From positions 1 through 64,000 of the forward strand of contig UQKW01000002.1 of the NCBI GenBank assembly GCA_900541885.1: 64,000 bases of DNA, in the 5' to 3' direction. The notes under the pieces were generated by a model. The model was not told the DNA's origin and ran no database searches. It saw nothing but the letters and a program-made list of their open reading frames with translations. The DNA comes from an uncultured Collinsella sp. GTDB lineage: Bacteria; Actinomycetota; Coriobacteriia; Coriobacteriales; Coriobacteriaceae. This document shows positions 40,876-49,389 of the stretch, in pieces (position 1 is the stretch's first letter; the number at the start of each line of letters is the position of its first letter). A program made the translations under genes and the position numbers.

Positions 40876-41370
40876 ATGGCTGCGTCTGTGCTGAGTGTGC
40901 GAGTGGACTCGTCAATTAAAGACTCATTTGCCGAACTGTGCGAAGAGCTTGGCATGACTTCGTCTGTTGCGGTCAATATGTTTATGAGGCAGATGCTGCG
41001 CGAGCGCTCTCTGCCGTTTGTTCCTTCACTTGGTAAAAGCTCTGCGAGCGAAAGCGCCGCGACGGGCATTTTGGATACTGCCCAGATTGAGTCCGCCGTC
41101 CGCGAGGCAGCTAGCACGATTCCCGCCATCAAAACCGTGATTCTTTTTGGTTCGTATGCCCGGGGCGAGGCACATGTCGATAGCGATATTGACTTGCGTC
41201 TCGAAGTCGATCGCGAGCGGGGCTTTGGTCTTTTCGCGTTGTCGGCGTTTGGCGAGGCGGTGCGCAAAGAAACCGGGAAGCAGGTTGACCTTGTCTCGAG
41301 TGACTATCTTGATGACGATCTTGCCGCGGTAATCGAGCGCGAAGGAGTGATCCTTTATGATCGCGCGTAA
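40876..41370 (+). CDS. RelB/DinJ-type antitoxin domain fused to MNT-type nucleotidyltransferase
   Basis: A 164-residue two-domain protein. Residues 4-48 match the ribbon-helix-helix domain of DinJ/RelB antitoxins (VRVDSSIKDSFAELCEELGM then AVNMFMRQMLRE and LPF). Residues 70-164 form a minimal nucleotidyltransferase of the MNT/KNTase class with FGSYARGEAHVDSDIDLRL and a third acidic site in KQVDLVSS. Minimal nucleotidyltransferases usually pair with HEPN toxins, where MntA modifies HepT. DinJ normally pairs with YafQ. Neither partner is adjacent. AGGAGG precedes the ATG and an inverted repeat covers the promoter. The function is unknown; a self-regulating antitoxin or transferase is inferred. 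Confidence 0.83.
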   Translation: MAASVLSVRVDSSIKDSFAELCEELGMTSSVAVNMFMRQMLRERSLPFVPSLGKSSASESAATGILDTAQIESAVREAASTIPAIKTVILFGSYARGEAHVDSDIDLRLEVDRERGFGLFALSAFGEAVRKETGKQVDLVSSDYLDDDLAAVIEREGVILYDRA

Positions 41371-41496
41371 GTCAGACTGCCTGTTCGCGCACGTTTTTTG
41401 AGCGCTTGATACGCTTTAACCCTGCGGAAACATTTTTCTGCGATAGTATCTGCGATATAGACCAGTCGAAACCCGCCCGAAAGAAAGGGGAGCGAC

Positions 41497-42834
41497 ATGA
41501 ACCAGCAGAACATCGATTACGTACTCCGCTCCGTAGAGCAGCGTGATATCCGCTTTGTGCGTCTGTGGTTTGTCGACATTCTCGGCCGCCTCAAGAACTT
41601 TGCCATTAGCCCCGAGGACCTCGAGGTCGCTTTTGAGGAGGGTATTGGCTTTGACGGCTCCGCCATCGAGGGCTTTGCCACGCCCGAGGAAGCCGACATG
41701 CTGGCGTTTCCCGATGCTTCGACCTTCCAGATTTTGCCGTGGCGCCCGAGCCACAACGGCGTCGCCCGCGTGTTCTGCGACGTGTGCACTCCCGATTGCA
41801 AGCCCTTTGCCGGCGACCCGCGCGATGCCCTGCGCCGCATGTTCCGCAAGGCCGAGAAGGCCGGCTATCTGCTCAACGTGGGCGCCGAGCTGGAGTATTA
41901 CTACTTCCCCGACGAGCACACCCCCGAGCCGCTCGACAACGTGGGCTACTTCGATCTTTCGGTGAGCGATGCCGCCCGCGACCTGCGCCGCAACACGGTC
42001 CTCACGCTCGAGAAGATGTCCGTGCCCGTGGAGTACACCTTCCACGCCGCCGGCCGCTCGCAGCACGGCATGAGCCTGCGTCACGCCGAGGCCCTGAGCA
42101 TGTCCGACGCCATCACCACGGCCAAACTCATCATTAAGCAGCAGGCCTACGAGAGCGGCTGCCACGCCTCCTTTATGCCCAAGCCGCTGGCGGGCGAGGA
42201 CGGCAGCGCCATGTTCCTGTGCCAGTCGCTGTTCGACCACGATGGCAACAACGTCTTTTGGGGCGAGGACGACGAGAAGTACCATCTCTCCGAGGTCGCC
42301 AAGCACTATATGGCCGGCATCCTGGCGCACGCGCGCGAGATTAGCGCCATCACCAACCCCACCGTCAACTCGTACAAGCGCATCACCACCGGCGGCGACT
42401 CCGTGCCGCAGTACGCCACGTGGGGCCTGCGCAACCGCGCGAGCATGGTCCGCATCCCGGTCTACAAGCCCGGCAAGCAGCTGTCCACGCGCATCGAGCT
42501 TCGTAGCCCCGACCCCATGGCCAACCCGTACCTGGTCAACACCGTTACGCTGGCGGCTGGTCTCGACGGTATCGAGCGCAAGCTGGAGCTTCCGCCCGAG
42601 GCCACGGCCGAGACGCTCAAGCTCACCGACCGTCAGATGCTCGAGGCCGGCTACGCGCCGCTGCCGCGCTCGCTCAAAGAGGCGCTCGACGTATTTGAGG
42701 ACTCGCAGTTTATGAAGGATGCCCTCGGCGAGCACATCCACAGCTTCTTCCTCAAAAAGAAGCGCGACGAGTGGCATAAGTTCGAGTCCACGATCACCGA
42801 GTGGGAAATCAAGCACTACCTGGCGAACTCCTAA
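41497..42834 (+). CDS. glnA: Glutamine synthetase type I
   Basis: A 445-residue glutamine synthetase that condenses ammonia and glutamate with ATP. Landmarks are FEEGIGFDGSAIEGFA, GAELEYYYF, FHAAGRSQHGMSLRH, NPTVNSYKRITTGGDSVPQY and RNRASMVRIPVY. The length and the absence of the adenylylation tyrosine segment near residue 395 place it with the GSI-alpha type of Gram-positive bacteria, regulated by feedback and protein partners rather than adenylylation. AAAGGGGAG precedes the ATG. It lies 50 bases before a GlnR-like regulator gene. Confidence 0.96.
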   Translation: MNQQNIDYVLRSVEQRDIRFVRLWFVDILGRLKNFAISPEDLEVAFEEGIGFDGSAIEGFATPEEADMLAFPDASTFQILPWRPSHNGVARVFCDVCTPDCKPFAGDPRDALRRMFRKAEKAGYLLNVGAELEYYYFPDEHTPEPLDNVGYFDLSVSDAARDLRRNTVLTLEKMSVPVEYTFHAAGRSQHGMSLRHAEALSMSDAITTAKLIIKQQAYESGCHASFMPKPLAGEDGSAMFLCQSLFDHDGNNVFWGEDDEKYHLSEVAKHYMAGILAHAREISAITNPTVNSYKRITTGGDSVPQYATWGLRNRASMVRIPVYKPGKQLSTRIELRSPDPMANPYLVNTVTLAAGLDGIERKLELPPEATAETLKLTDRQMLEAGYAPLPRSLKEALDVFEDSQFMKDALGEHIHSFFLKKKRDEWHKFESTITEWEIKHYLANS

Positions 42835-42884
42835 TCGCGCTGGCTTGTCCCAGTACGATTGAGCTCATTTCTTTGGAGGCCGAT

Positions 42885-43547
42885 ATGTCCGAAAAGAGTG
42901 CCCTGTTCATGGCGCGCACGACGCGCTTCCACGAGTTTGCCCGCAGCCTGACGACCACCCTGGGTGTCGAGGTGAGCCTGGCCACCCCCGATTCGCCGAC
43001 TGCGGCGCACGACTTTGACCTGCTGATCCTCGATTCCGATGGCATCCGCAGCGACCGTATCGATCAGATTGCCAAGTGGCTCGACGATCGCGGCGGCGTT
43101 CCCATGCTGGTGATCGTTGACGACGAGGCGCTCGGCACCCTGCGCCTGCCAAATCACGCGCATGCCGACTTCGTATGCCCCACGGCGACGCCCAACGAGC
43201 TCAAGGCTCGTGCACAGCGCCTGATGGGCGAGGAGGAGACCGTCACCGCCGATGACGTGCTCAACATCGACAACCTCGAGATTAACCTGGCCACCTACCA
43301 GGTGACGCTCGACGATGAGCCCATCGACCTGACGCTGATGGAGTACTCGCTGCTGAGCTTTTTGGCGACGCACCCCAACCGAGCCTACAGCCGCGAAGTG
43401 CTGCTGCACCGCGTGTGGGGCTTTGAGTACTGCGGCGGCACGCGTACCGTCGACGTGCACATCCGACGCATCCGCTCCAAGGTGGGTCCGCAGATCGCGG
43501 CGCACATCACCACCGTCCGCGGCGTGGGCTACCTGTTTAAGGACTAG
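42885..43547 (+). CDS. OmpR-family regulator with degenerate receiver, GlnR-like
   Basis: A 220-residue protein with an N-terminal receiver-like domain and a C-terminal winged helix (MEYSLLSFLATHPNRAYSRE, TRTVDVHIRRIRSKVG, TTVRGVGYLFKD). The receiver lacks the normal acidic pair at the N-terminus, and where the conserved lysine should follow it has CPTATPNELKAR. It is therefore probably not switched by phosphorylation. Actinobacterial GlnR, the nitrogen regulator, has just this architecture, and the position directly after glnA supports that role. GGAGG lies five bases before the ATG at 42885. Confidence 0.85.
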   Translation: MSEKSALFMARTTRFHEFARSLTTTLGVEVSLATPDSPTAAHDFDLLILDSDGIRSDRIDQIAKWLDDRGGVPMLVIVDDEALGTLRLPNHAHADFVCPTATPNELKARAQRLMGEEETVTADDVLNIDNLEINLATYQVTLDDEPIDLTLMEYSLLSFLATHPNRAYSREVLLHRVWGFEYCGGTRTVDVHIRRIRSKVGPQIAAHITTVRGVGYLFKD

Positions 43548-43551
43548 ATTT

Positions 43552-43588
43552 CCACCACAAAGGGGACAGGCACCTTTGTGGTGGTTTT
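43552..43588 (+). terminator. Palindrome CCACCACAAAGG, copy 1, acting as terminator
   Basis: A 12-bp perfect stem (43552-43563 with 43573-43584) has loop GGACAGGCA and is followed by TTTT. It belongs to a four-copy family (59471, 61056, 62012). It immediately follows the GlnR-like gene. Confidence 0.88.
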
Positions 43589-43702
43589 GCCGCAGGTACG
43601 GCTCCCTTTCGGGTTTGCAATAGAACTTAAGCCTTCCTAAAAGATTGCGTTTTCATACACGTGCGCCCGCATATTGGGGTACAACTCAACGTGAACAATG
43701 AT

Positions 43703-43729
43703 GGCCCGCCACATGTTTGGCGGGCCTTT
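43703..43729 (+). terminator. Hairpin in the htrA leader
   Basis: GGCCCGCC (43703-43710) pairs with GGCGGGCC (43719-43726), followed by TTTGGTT. It is 27 bases before htrA and could be an attenuator or a leftover terminator. Confidence 0.5.
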
Positions 43730-43755
43730 GGTTATTAGACGAAAGGATCGCAGCT

Positions 43756-45219
43756 ATGAGCGAGTACGATTCCCGGCGTCCCCAGGATGCGGGCAACGCC
43801 GGCGAGACCCAGCAACAGCCGCGCGTGCAGGTGGAATCGACGCCTGCCGGTGGCAACAACATTCCCTATGTGCAAGCTTACGATACGCAGACCGGCCAGC
43901 CGCTGGGCGGCCAGCAGGTCGTGAACAAGCACACGGTGGTCAAGACCAAGACAAAAAAGCTGCCGATCTTTATTACGGCGCTCGCCGGCTGCGCATGCGG
44001 CGCCCTGCTGGTCATCGCGCTTATCATGAGTGGCACGCTCGATATCGGCGGCGGCAAGAATGCCGTGACGGCGGGTGCTTCGGGATCGTCGACGCAAAAG
44101 ATCACCATCGACTCCGAGGACACCACGCTGGCCGAGGCCGTCTCTGCCAAGGCGCTGCCCTCCGTGGTTTCCATTACCGCTACTTCGAGCGGCAGCCAGA
44201 GTGGTTCGCTTTCGCAGTCCGCTGACGAGTCGGACAGCTCGGGTAGCGTCGGCTCGGGCGTGGTGCTCGATACCGAGGGCCACATCCTTACCAACAACCA
44301 CGTGGTCGATGGCTACGACCAGTACGTGGTGACCATGGATGACGGCACCACCTACGAGGCCGAGTTCGTGGGCAACGATGCTTCGAGCGACCTCGCCGTC
44401 ATTAAGCTCAAGGACGCCGACTCTTCCAAGCTTACCCCGATCGAGATCGGTGACTCCTCCAAGCTCAACGTAGGTGAGTGGGTCATGGCGATCGGCTCGC
44501 CGTTCGGCAACGAGCAGTCCGTCTCCACCGGTATCGTTTCAGCGCTCTACCGCTCCACGGCCATGAGCTCTACCAGCGGTAACACCATCTATGCCAACAT
44601 GATTCAGACCGATGCCGCCATCAACCCGGGCAACTCCGGCGGCGCGCTCGTCAACGATAACGGCGAACTCGTGGGTATCAACTCACTCATCGAGAGCTAC
44701 TCGGGCTCCAGCTCGGGCGTTGGCTTTGCCATTCCGGTCAACTACGCCAAGAACATTGCCGACCAGATTATCGACGGCAAGACGCCGGTTCATCCGTACC
44801 TGGGCGCCACGCTTTCGAGCGTCAACGCGCTCAACGCTCGCACCAACAAGCTGAGCACCGATAGCGGTGCGTATGTGGCAAGCGTTGTCGAGGATGGTCC
44901 TGCTGCCAAGGCCGACATTCAGGAGGGCGACGTTATCACCAAGCTGGGCGACGACGAGATCACGAGTGCTGACGGTCTGATCATTGCGCTGCGCAGCCAC
45001 GAGGTGGGCGAGAAGGTCGAGATCACGCTCGTGCGCGGCAAGGACGAGAAGAAGGTCACTGTCGAGCTGGGCTCCGACGAGGAGCTGCAGAACCAGCAGC
45101 AGGACGACAGCTCGACTGACACCGGCAACGGCGGCATCACCGACGAGCAGCTGCGCCAGTACCTGGAGGAGCTGCTGGGCCAGCAGGGCCAGGGTCAGGG
45201 CTACGGCCAGGGTTACTAA
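43756..45219 (+). CDS. HtrA/DegP-type serine protease
   Basis: A 487-residue membrane-anchored S1C protease of protein quality control. A hydrophilic cytoplasmic part of about 75 residues is followed by one membrane helix (FITALAGCACGALLVIALIM). The trypsin-like domain then has His in LTNNHVVDGYD, Asp in ASSDLAVIKLKD and Ser in NPGNSGGALVND. One PDZ domain (about 375-460) precedes a Gln/Gly/Tyr-rich tail, QGQGQGYGQGY. The ATG at 43756 has AAAGGA upstream. A strong terminator follows. Confidence 0.94.
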   Translation: MSEYDSRRPQDAGNAGETQQQPRVQVESTPAGGNNIPYVQAYDTQTGQPLGGQQVVNKHTVVKTKTKKLPIFITALAGCACGALLVIALIMSGTLDIGGGKNAVTAGASGSSTQKITIDSEDTTLAEAVSAKALPSVVSITATSSGSQSGSLSQSADESDSSGSVGSGVVLDTEGHILTNNHVVDGYDQYVVTMDDGTTYEAEFVGNDASSDLAVIKLKDADSSKLTPIEIGDSSKLNVGEWVMAIGSPFGNEQSVSTGIVSALYRSTAMSSTSGNTIYANMIQTDAAINPGNSGGALVNDNGELVGINSLIESYSGSSSGVGFAIPVNYAKNIADQIIDGKTPVHPYLGATLSSVNALNARTNKLSTDSGAYVASVVEDGPAAKADIQEGDVITKLGDDEITSADGLIIALRSHEVGEKVEITLVRGKDEKKVTVELGSDEELQNQQQDDSSTDTGNGGITDEQLRQYLEELLGQQGQGQGYGQGY

Positions 45220-45245
45220 CGAGTCGCTCCACACATACCGAAGCC

Positions 45246-45285
45246 AGAGGGGCTGTCCTGCCATGCGCAGGATGGCCCCTCTTTT
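45246..45285 (+). terminator. htrA terminator
   Basis: A 15-bp stem (45246-45260 with 45268-45282, two wobbles), then TTT. Confidence 0.88.
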
Positions 45286-45290
45286 CGTAC

Positions 45291-45321
45291 TGATCCATTG
45301 GGGACGGAGGAAAACGGATCA
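45291..45321. repeat. Short palindrome sharing GGGGACGGAGGAAAA
   Basis: TGATCC and GGATCA flank TGGGGACGGAGGAAAAC. This is the same word that forms the right arm of the palindrome at 3057-3118. Confidence 0.6.
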
Positions 45322-45452
45322 TTTTGAGCTGGCGAGGTGGTTAACCCCGGTCCGGCCGCTGCCGATTCGGTGCGGTTCGAAAGGGCTGTTCGGCGCCGTT
45401 GCGACCGGTGGTACTCTTGTATCCGTTTGAAATCGAGCGAAGGAGTGCCGCT

Positions 45453-47681
45453 ATGGAGCAATCGAGCCTGTTTGGTGACGGCGTGGACATCGATACCGAA
45501 ACGCCCGCGAGCACGGATACCGCCGTACCGGCCGATGCCCGTGCCCAGGCGGCAGCGCGTGCGGCCGAGCTGCGCCACGAGCTCGATTACCACGCCTATC
45601 GCTACTACATGCTCGATGCGCCCGAGATCACGGACGCCGCCTTTGACAAGATGCTCGTTGAGCTGCAGGAAATTGAGGCCACCTACCCCGACCTGGTGAC
45701 GCCCGACAGCTATACCCAGCGCGTGGGCGGGTACGTGAGCGAGCAGTTTACGCCGGTCACGCACATGGCACGCATGTATTCCATGGACGATGCCATGGAT
45801 CTGGACGAGCTCGACGCGTGGCTCCAGCGCACCGAGGATGCGCTCGGTGCCGGTAGCGTCACCTATACCTGCGAGCTTAAGATCGACGGTCTGGGCGTGG
45901 CGCTTACCTATCAAAACGGCACCTTTGTGCGCGCCGCCACGCGCGGTGACGGCACCACGGGCGAGGACGTATCGCTCAACGTGCGCACCATCAAGGATGT
46001 GCCCATGCACCTGTCCGAGCCGGCGCTCGCCCACATGGGTGCCGACCGCGAGCGTACCATTGAGGTGCGCGGCGAGGTCTATATGCCCAAGGGCAGCTTT
46101 GTTCGTCTGAATGAAGAGGCCGATGTCGAGGGCCGCGACCCCTTTGCCAACCCGCGCAACGCCGCCGCCGGCAGCCTGCGCCAAAAGGATCCCAAGGTCA
46201 CGGCGCGCCGCGACCTGGCCACCTTTATCTACGCCATCGCCGATACCGACCCGCTGCACGTCCACAGCCAGCGCGAGTTTCTGGACTGGCTGCGCAGCGC
46301 CGGCTTTAGCGTCAACCCCAACGTGGCCCGTTGCGCCACGCCGGCCGAGGTTCACGAGTTCTGCGCCCAGGCGCTCGAACATCGCGGTGACCTGAACTAC
46401 GACATCGACGGCGTGGTCGTAAAGGTGGACAGCTTCCAGCAGCAGCTCGACCTGGGCTTTACCGCCCGCGCGCCACGCTGGGCCATTGCCTTTAAGTTCC
46501 CGCCCGAGGAAAAGCAGACCGTCCTGCGCGAGATTCGCATCCAGGTGGGCCGCACCGGTGTGCTCACGCCGGTCGCCGAGTTCGACCCGGTGACGGTTGC
46601 CGGCTCCACCATCGCGCGCGCCACGCTGCATAACATCGACGAGATCCGTCGCAAAAACGTGCGCGAGGGCGATACCATCATCGTGCACAAGGCGGGCGAC
46701 GTGATCCCGGAGGTCGTAGGCCCGGTGCTCGATAAGCGTCCGGCCGATTCGGTCGACTGGCACATGCCCGAGGTCTGCCCCGTGTGCGGCAGCCCCGTGG
46801 TCCACGAGGACGGTGAGGTTGCCTACCGCTGCGTCTCCATCGACTGCCCCGCGCAGCTCAAGGAGCGCCTGCTCCACTGGGTGAGCCGCGGCTGCATGGA
46901 CGTCGACGGCCTGGGCGACGAGATCGTCGACAAGATGATCGCCGCCGGACTGATCCATGATGTCGCGGACTTCTACCAGCTCACGGTCGACGACATCGCC
47001 GGACTGGACACGGGGCGCACCTATGCCAGCTCCAACAGCAAAAAGGGCGTCAAGAAGGGCGACCCCATTCCGGTGGGCCTCAAGACGGCTGAGAAAATCA
47101 TCGCCGAGCTCAACAAGTCCAAGAGCCAGCCGCTCGGTCGTGTGCTGTTTGCCCTGGGTATCCGCCACGTGGGCAAGAGCGTGGGCGAGGTCATCGCCGA
47201 GCGATTCCTGTCGATTGACAAGCTTATCTTGGCGAGCGAAGAGGATATTGCCGAGTGCGAGGGCATCGGTCCCAAGATTGCGGCGAGCGTCAAGCAGTTC
47301 CTGGCCGTGCCCGAGAACCTTGCCGTGCTGGAGCGCCTGCGCCAGGCGGGCCTGTCGCTCGAGGTCGACTTGGGCGCCGCGCACGCGCAAGCCGCAGCCG
47401 ACGCTGGCGTGGCGGGCGAGCTCGCCGACGCACAGCCACTCGCGGGTCTGACCTTCGTGCTCACCGGCACGCTCGTCAACCGCACGCGCGACGAGGCGGG
47501 CGCGGCACTCAAGGTGCTTGGCGCCAAGGTTTCGGGCAGCGTGTCAAAGAAGACGAGCTATCTGGTCGCCGGCCCCAAAGCGGGCTCAAAGCTCACCAAG
47601 GCCGAGCAGCTGGGTGTGCCCGTGTTGGATGAGGCGGCACTTGAACAGATTTTGGCGACGGGTAGGGTCCCGGAGGCATAA
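45453..47681 (+). CDS. ligA: NAD-dependent DNA ligase
   Basis: A 742-residue LigA that seals nicks in replication and repair. An N-terminal Ia domain (YHAYRYYMLDAPEITDAAFD) precedes the adenylation motif CELKIDGLGVA with the nucleophilic lysine. The OB fold is followed by a four-cysteine zinc finger (CPVCGSP then CVSIDCPAQL). Helix-hairpin-helix repeats lie near residues 520-620, and a C-terminal BRCT domain spans about 665-742. The N-terminus carries about 35 extra residues. AAGGAG precedes the ATG at 45453, eight bases away. Length is slightly above the family norm because of the N-terminal tail. Confidence 0.96.
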   Translation: MEQSSLFGDGVDIDTETPASTDTAVPADARAQAAARAAELRHELDYHAYRYYMLDAPEITDAAFDKMLVELQEIEATYPDLVTPDSYTQRVGGYVSEQFTPVTHMARMYSMDDAMDLDELDAWLQRTEDALGAGSVTYTCELKIDGLGVALTYQNGTFVRAATRGDGTTGEDVSLNVRTIKDVPMHLSEPALAHMGADRERTIEVRGEVYMPKGSFVRLNEEADVEGRDPFANPRNAAAGSLRQKDPKVTARRDLATFIYAIADTDPLHVHSQREFLDWLRSAGFSVNPNVARCATPAEVHEFCAQALEHRGDLNYDIDGVVVKVDSFQQQLDLGFTARAPRWAIAFKFPPEEKQTVLREIRIQVGRTGVLTPVAEFDPVTVAGSTIARATLHNIDEIRRKNVREGDTIIVHKAGDVIPEVVGPVLDKRPADSVDWHMPEVCPVCGSPVVHEDGEVAYRCVSIDCPAQLKERLLHWVSRGCMDVDGLGDEIVDKMIAAGLIHDVADFYQLTVDDIAGLDTGRTYASSNSKKGVKKGDPIPVGLKTAEKIIAELNKSKSQPLGRVLFALGIRHVGKSVGEVIAERFLSIDKLILASEEDIAECEGIGPKIAASVKQFLAVPENLAVLERLRQAGLSLEVDLGAAHAQAAADAGVAGELADAQPLAGLTFVLTGTLVNRTRDEAGAALKVLGAKVSGSVSKKTSYLVAGPKAGSKLTKAEQLGVPVLDEAALEQILATGRVPEA

Positions 47682-47687
47682 TGATTT

Positions 47688-47721
47688 GTTGAGGAACTGC
47701 GCAGAGGCTCAGTTCCTCAAC
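47688..47721. terminator. Perfect hairpin between ligA and the minus-strand lipoprotein gene
   Basis: GTTGAGGAACTG (47688-47699) pairs with CAGTTCCTCAAC (47710-47721). There is no T-tract, but it sits between convergent genes and overlaps the minus-strand stop codon, so it may stop transcripts from both sides. Confidence 0.5.
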
Positions 47722-48103
47722 ATCTCCTTATAGTGTTTGCCTGTTCAATTTCGATATCGTTTCCCTCGTATGATCCAGATGCGTCTACCGACTCAAAGCG
47801 TGAGTAGGAAACTCTTGTCCCAACTTTGATTTGGGAAAGCTTGTCTTTGATTCGGCCAGATGAGGGGAATGTAATCCGGGTTTGCTTTCCAGCGTCGGTG
47901 TAGCGGGGACTGTTGTCTGTTTGGATTACGAGTTCCGTTCCCTCAATAGAATGAACGCTGCCGGCTCCAAAGACAAGGTAATCATCTCCTCCGCTATAGC
48001 GGGCTCTATCTGTGCATGAAGAAACGGATGCAAACATAGCGAAAATCACCAATATCGTAACCAGGGCAAAGGCCGTGGTGCCATAGCATTTTGATGGTGC
48101 CAT
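47717..48103 (-). CDS. Small putative lipoprotein
   Basis: A 128-residue protein of unknown function. A long hydrophobic signal segment (about residues 8-30) ends in a lipobox-like VSSC, so it is probably exported and lipid-anchored. The mature part is about 97 residues, beta-rich in character, with GAGSVHSIEGTELVIQT and KVGTRVSYSRF suggesting an OB-like or small barrel fold. The ATG at 48103 is five bases after the stop codon of the upstream peptidase-like gene, so the two are probably co-transcribed; TTG at 48115 is an alternative start. The base composition is AT-richer than its neighbours, pointing to transfer. Confidence 0.62.
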   Translation of the reverse strand: MAPSKCYGTTAFALVTILVIFAMFASVSSCTDRARYSGGDDYLVFGAGSVHSIEGTELVIQTDNSPRYTDAGKQTRITFPSSGRIKDKLSQIKVGTRVSYSRFESVDASGSYEGNDIEIEQANTIRRC

Positions 48104-48108
48104 CCGGT

Positions 48109-49281
48109 CTACCAAAAGACTGTTCCGTTCAATTTGACCATATTGGGCGTTGCATAGTTAATCGCTCGGGGATAAGTGTTCCATCCGTCGAATACTTCGA
48201 GCCACTGCAGTTCGATGCCAGAGCTTCCATTATGCCCAGTAAAATAGCCAGTTACCGTGACTGTATGACCTGATAGCTCGACGGATCCTTCACTGTTTCG
48301 GCTGTTGATCCACATATGATACAAGCCGATATTCCCTTGATCGATAGTTGCTCTGTACTGAGCGAATTGAGGCTGATAACCGAAAAATTGAGTATTAAGT
48401 GCTCTACCCTTTTGAGCGGCAAGACTTTTAAACGGAACAATTCCATCTGGGATGATCGTGCTTCCGTACTCGACGCCCTGATCATTGGTCTTATACGTTG
48501 TTGTGCCAGTGACGTTCCATATTTCTTTATAATAATCGGGATTAAATTGATTAGCGTTTGAACTGGTGAGACCGTAATGCATTGATACAGCGTACAAGGC
48601 AGAAACGACGCATGCATACTTATTAGTGCGGGCTTCAACTAATGATTCCGAGACTCCTCGGAACGGTATTCCGTTTAAATCGTCTATTTGGAAATGCAAC
48701 ATCAAGTCATCTTCATTGATAATGACTGCATCCCATGAAGTTGGGTTATTGCTTTGAGGTGCTATACCCTTTTCGGTGACAATTGGGACAGACCGTATAT
48801 TGTTATAGTTGGTTACACAGTCTCTAGTTCCTGGCACCAAAGTTCCATATTCAATATCGTTGTACGAAATTAGTACGGTTGGGTTTGTGGCCTGTTGGCC
48901 GGAATAAGTTGAAATGGCGTTTGATAGAGAAGCTGAAATCGGGAGAATGGTATCGCCGAGGGTTATCTCCTTCAGAAGCCCAGGATATGATGCGTCAAGT
49001 ATTAAATAACCGTAAGGGCTTCCTTCCCTTGTGACACTGATTTCATAGCCACAGATAAGGCCGATTTGTTGGCATACGGGAACGATTTGCTCGATCTCTA
49101 AGTTCGCGGATCCGTCGACGATGGGCAACAGGGAAAGCGCGTAGTCTTGTGCTAGGTCTGATGTAAAAGCGACGGATGAGTTTGAGTCGGCAGCGAATAC
49201 TCTTGTTGGGCGTGACGCGGATAAGCCGATGATCGAGGCTAGGCCGAGAAGAAACGAGCGACGTGATTGAACTCTGGGCAT
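48109..49281 (-). CDS. Tat-exported papain-fold-like (C10/C39-type) putative cysteine peptidase
   Basis: A 390-residue secreted protein. The N-terminus has a twin-arginine signal (QSRRSFLLGLA, cleavage after about residue 30). Residues 30-130 look like a propeptide with a PYGYLILDAS strand pattern. The probable catalytic core follows: Cys in NKYACVVSALYAVSMHYG, His in SGHTVTVTGYF, and a polar residue region EVFDGWNTYPRAIN. This Cys-His-Asn order fits papain-fold peptidases, but family assignment is by motif only. AGGAG precedes the ATG. The gene is AT-rich with codon use unlike its neighbours, and it is followed by the small lipoprotein gene. Confidence 0.65.
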   Translation of the reverse strand: MPRVQSRRSFLLGLASIIGLSASRPTRVFAADSNSSVAFTSDLAQDYALSLLPIVDGSANLEIEQIVPVCQQIGLICGYEISVTREGSPYGYLILDASYPGLLKEITLGDTILPISASLSNAISTYSGQQATNPTVLISYNDIEYGTLVPGTRDCVTNYNNIRSVPIVTEKGIAPQSNNPTSWDAVIINEDDLMLHFQIDDLNGIPFRGVSESLVEARTNKYACVVSALYAVSMHYGLTSSNANQFNPDYYKEIWNVTGTTTYKTNDQGVEYGSTIIPDGIVPFKSLAAQKGRALNTQFFGYQPQFAQYRATIDQGNIGLYHMWINSRNSEGSVELSGHTVTVTGYFTGHNGSSGIELQWLEVFDGWNTYPRAINYATPNMVKLNGTVFW

Positions 49282-49389
49282 AATGTCTCCTGCCTATGGG
49301 GGGCAATATGCTGTCATTTTATTTGCTACATAATACAATCTAATTCGGATTAAGGTAAATGGATGGAATTGCTCGATAAATGGTAGTGA

